A DNA stretch of 64,000 nt from JAAYUD01 sp963676865 (GTDB lineage: Bacteria; Bacteroidota; Bacteroidia; Bacteroidales; Bacteroidaceae). Where the stretch lies: the NCBI GenBank assembly GCA_963676865.2, contig CAXXSS010000001.1, forward strand, positions 1,178,001 through 1,242,000, read 5' to 3'. Below the pieces are notes generated by a model. It was not told where the DNA came from. It ran no database searches and saw only the letters and a list, made by a program, of their open reading frames with translations. The stretch's first letter is position 1. Every line of letters starts with the position of its first letter. The position numbers and the translations under genes are program-made. Of the stretch, positions 62,198 to 64,000 are shown piece after piece.

Positions 62198-64000
62198 TTA
62201 TTTCTGATTTCTGCCGCTATTGCTTATCATGCTCTTTATTTCTTCATTCAATTCATCACTGTTCATTAACTCTTCAAGAGTCAGATGCATACGATAACGC
62301 CAATAATGCCGCGGATCAGCAGGAACATTTATGCGTTCGGCCGAGGCATCGGCAAGACGAACAGATTCATTGATAGACAACCAATCTTGAAACGACAGAA
62401 TAGTAAGCATCGAATTGCTATTGAGTTGCAGATCGACTATCAATTTGCAAATCCAAGCGGAAGCATACGGTGGTATGTCATCTTGCCGATGCAATTCGTT
62501 TTGAAAATAACGTGCTGTCTTGCCATAATCTTCTTCCCACCACTCGCGAATAGTAGAAGTATCGTGCGAAGAAAAGGTGCAAACCGACAAATAAGGATAC
62601 GCTGCAACATGACCGAATTCGGCATTCGGACTTTTGGGCATACGCTGCAACTCCAAGCTCAATATCTGAAGCTGTTTCATAACAGCTTCCACGCAATCGG
62701 GCACCATTCCGAGATCTTCTCCGCACACCAACATCCGAGTAGCGCCGATGAGGCAAGGCAATTTCTTCATAGCCTCATGATACCAAAAATCGTTGTGTCT
62801 ACGGTAATAATAATCGTTATACAACCGATTGAATACCTCTTTTTCTTCCCACGATAATGCTTCGTAAACGAAATCGAACTGAACGGCAATACGCGGATGA
62901 TACATATTGGGATTCTTCCGATCGGGAATGAAAAGCACATCACTGATAAGCGAATGCAACCCCTCACGAAGCCAGTTGCTCTTTTCGTCAGTCTTCCCCG
63001 CAAAAGCTTCTTCTACCTTACGTTGAGTATCATACTGCGGCAACATTTGATAGAGCCCGTCGTGGATGGATTGCAAATAGTTGAGTCTGACCTCTTGGGC
63101 ATGCTCTCCAAATATTTTATCCAGCACATGATCGTTAATGAACGGTTTAGTAAAGAAATCGGGACGGAACCACAAACCGTAACGTTGTATTTCGCCAACA
63201 GACATAGGCAATGCCGGCGAAAATTGTCCCAATAACCCATGAACAGCATCTATAGGAATTTCCCAAATACGGAAAAAGCCCAAAATATGATCTATGCGAT
63301 AGGCATCGAAGTACTGTGCCATTTGTTTGAAACGACGCCTCCACCAAGCATAACCATCTTTAGCCATTTCATCCCAATTGTAAGTAGGGAATCCCCAATT
63401 TTGTCCCTTCACAGAGAAATCGTCGGGTGGAGCCCCTGCCTGACCGTCAAGATTGAAATAATGAGGTTCGGTCCAAGTCTCAACACTATGACGACTAACC
63501 CCGATTGGAATATCACCTTTCAAAATAATGTGATGCGTACGAGCATAAGTGCCAGCCTCGGAAAGCTGAAGATGAAGATTGTATTGAATATAATAACAGA
63601 ATGCTATCTCCTTATATATCGCCCTCTCAGGCGAACAAAGTTGAGCAATCTTCTGCCGATCAAACTTCTGATAATCTCCCCAAAGATGGAAATCGGCCGT
63701 ACCGAACTTATCACGCAAATAAGAAAAGGCAGCATAAGGCATTAGCCACGATTCATTGTCTGCAAAGAATAGTTTATATTTATCAGACTCAAGAACGTTC
63801 TCTCCTTCCTCATCAAACTTCTGCTTGATATATTCGAGCTTGGCACTATTGACTGCTTCGTAATCTATCTGAGACAAAGCGTTCAGTTCCTTTTGTCTCT
63901 TGGCAAAAGCAGCACTTTTCTTCGCGTCTTTGAGTTTGCCTAGGACATTAAGATCCATATACATGGGATGGAGCGCATATATCGAGATACTTTTATAAGG
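62198..64000 (-). CDS. malQ: GH77 4-alpha-glucanotransferase MalQ (5' end outside window)
   Basis: The C-terminal 600 residues of 4-alpha-glucanotransferase (amylomaltase), which rearranges malto-oligosaccharides in the cytoplasm. The GH77 core is clear: GDIPIGVSRHSVETWTEPHY, DAYRIDHILGFFRIWEIP (nucleophile Asp in RIDH), CGEDLGMVPDCV (acid/base Glu) and CTFSSHDTSTIREWW (third carboxylate Asp). The frame stays open to the window edge, with YALHPMYMDLNVLG preceding the apparent Met at 63964, so that Met is internal. Bacteroides homologues are about 890 residues with N-terminal starch-binding domains, so about 290 residues are probably missing. It completes the alpha-glucan set with GH13 and GH97. 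Confidence 0.95.
   Translation of the reverse strand, partial: PYKSISIYALHPMYMDLNVLGKLKDAKKSAAFAKRQKELNALSQIDYEAVNSAKLEYIKQKFDEEGENVLESDKYKLFFADNESWLMPYAAFSYLRDKFGTADFHLWGDYQKFDRQKIAQLCSPERAIYKEIAFCYYIQYNLHLQLSEAGTYARTHHIILKGDIPIGVSRHSVETWTEPHYFNLDGQAGAPPDDFSVKGQNWGFPTYNWDEMAKDGYAWWRRRFKQMAQYFDAYRIDHILGFFRIWEIPIDAVHGLLGQFSPALPMSVGEIQRYGLWFRPDFFTKPFINDHVLDKIFGEHAQEVRLNYLQSIHDGLYQMLPQYDTQRKVEEAFAGKTDEKSNWLREGLHSLISDVLFIPDRKNPNMYHPRIAVQFDFVYEALSWEEKEVFNRLYNDYYYRRHNDFWYHEAMKKLPCLIGATRMLVCGEDLGMVPDCVEAVMKQLQILSLELQRMPKSPNAEFGHVAAYPYLSVCTFSSHDTSTIREWWEEDYGKTARYFQNELHRQDDIPPYASAWICKLIVDLQLNSNSMLTILSFQDWLSINESVRLADASAERINVPADPRHYWRYRMHLTLEELMNSDELNEEIKSMISNSGRNQK

Noticed and set aside
62285..62857. 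190-codon plus-strand open frame inside malQ
   Set aside because: Antisense to conserved GH77 sequence; the product is basic and shows no domain.
1..64000. CRISPR arrays, rRNA genes and intact insertion sequences
   Set aside because: No regularly spaced repeats, no rRNA sequence and no complete transposase with terminal repeats were seen.

Overview
The window is chromosomal DNA from a Bacteroides-group bacterium (Bacteroidota, order Bacteroidales). The evidence is two SusC/SusD pairs, a MurF-Alr fusion, GSCFA and DUF5683 proteins, AT-rich intergenic DNA, promoters with the Bacteroides -7 box TAnnTTTG, and a near absence of Shine-Dalgarno sequences. Both ends cut genes: an S41 protease at the left and a GH77 4-alpha-glucanotransferase at the right. 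The species cannot be fixed from this sequence alone.

Region 1 (1-13.8 kb, minus strand) is a sigma-factor-controlled outer-membrane uptake and proteolysis locus. It reads ECF sigma, FecR anti-sigma, STN-type SusC, SusD, a lipoprotein resembling zinc metallopeptidases but without the HExxH histidines, a TlpA-type thioredoxin, an S9 peptidase and an S41 peptidase. The intervals before fecR and before susC carry the same two-part sequence, TTGGTACCCGAAA-N12-CGTATTAT, a strong candidate for the promoter read by this ECF sigma. A transposase remnant lies just upstream.

Region 2 (14-38.4 kb) is mostly housekeeping: rmuC; GSCFA-murF/alr-tatA-tatC; a GH127-like arabinofuranosidase; a gene-poor kilobase with perfect palindromes; a 40-residue lysine-rich protein with a strong Shine-Dalgarno; tRNA-Gln(CTG); rsfS-ftsH-cdsA; surE-lpxB divergent from parA-parB-DUF5683-lytic transglycosylase; rel; merR; alaS.

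Region 3 (38.5-47.1 kb) holds a tripartite heavy-metal RND efflux operon led by a small membrane protein with three HxH motifs, then a GH95 alpha-L-fucosidase with a canonical promoter. An intergenic cluster of interleaved palindromes follows.

Region 4 (47.5-64 kb) is an alpha-glucan utilisation locus: SusC, SusD and GH13 on the minus strand, two SusR-like membrane regulators, a DUF4434 protein with a Tat-like leader, a SusB-like GH97 alpha-glucosidase and GH77. The susC and GH97 promoters have the same layout: two ACTACTTwTTT direct repeats 68 bp apart, with the proximal one 45 bp before the -7 box. This points to one regulator controlling both transcription units.
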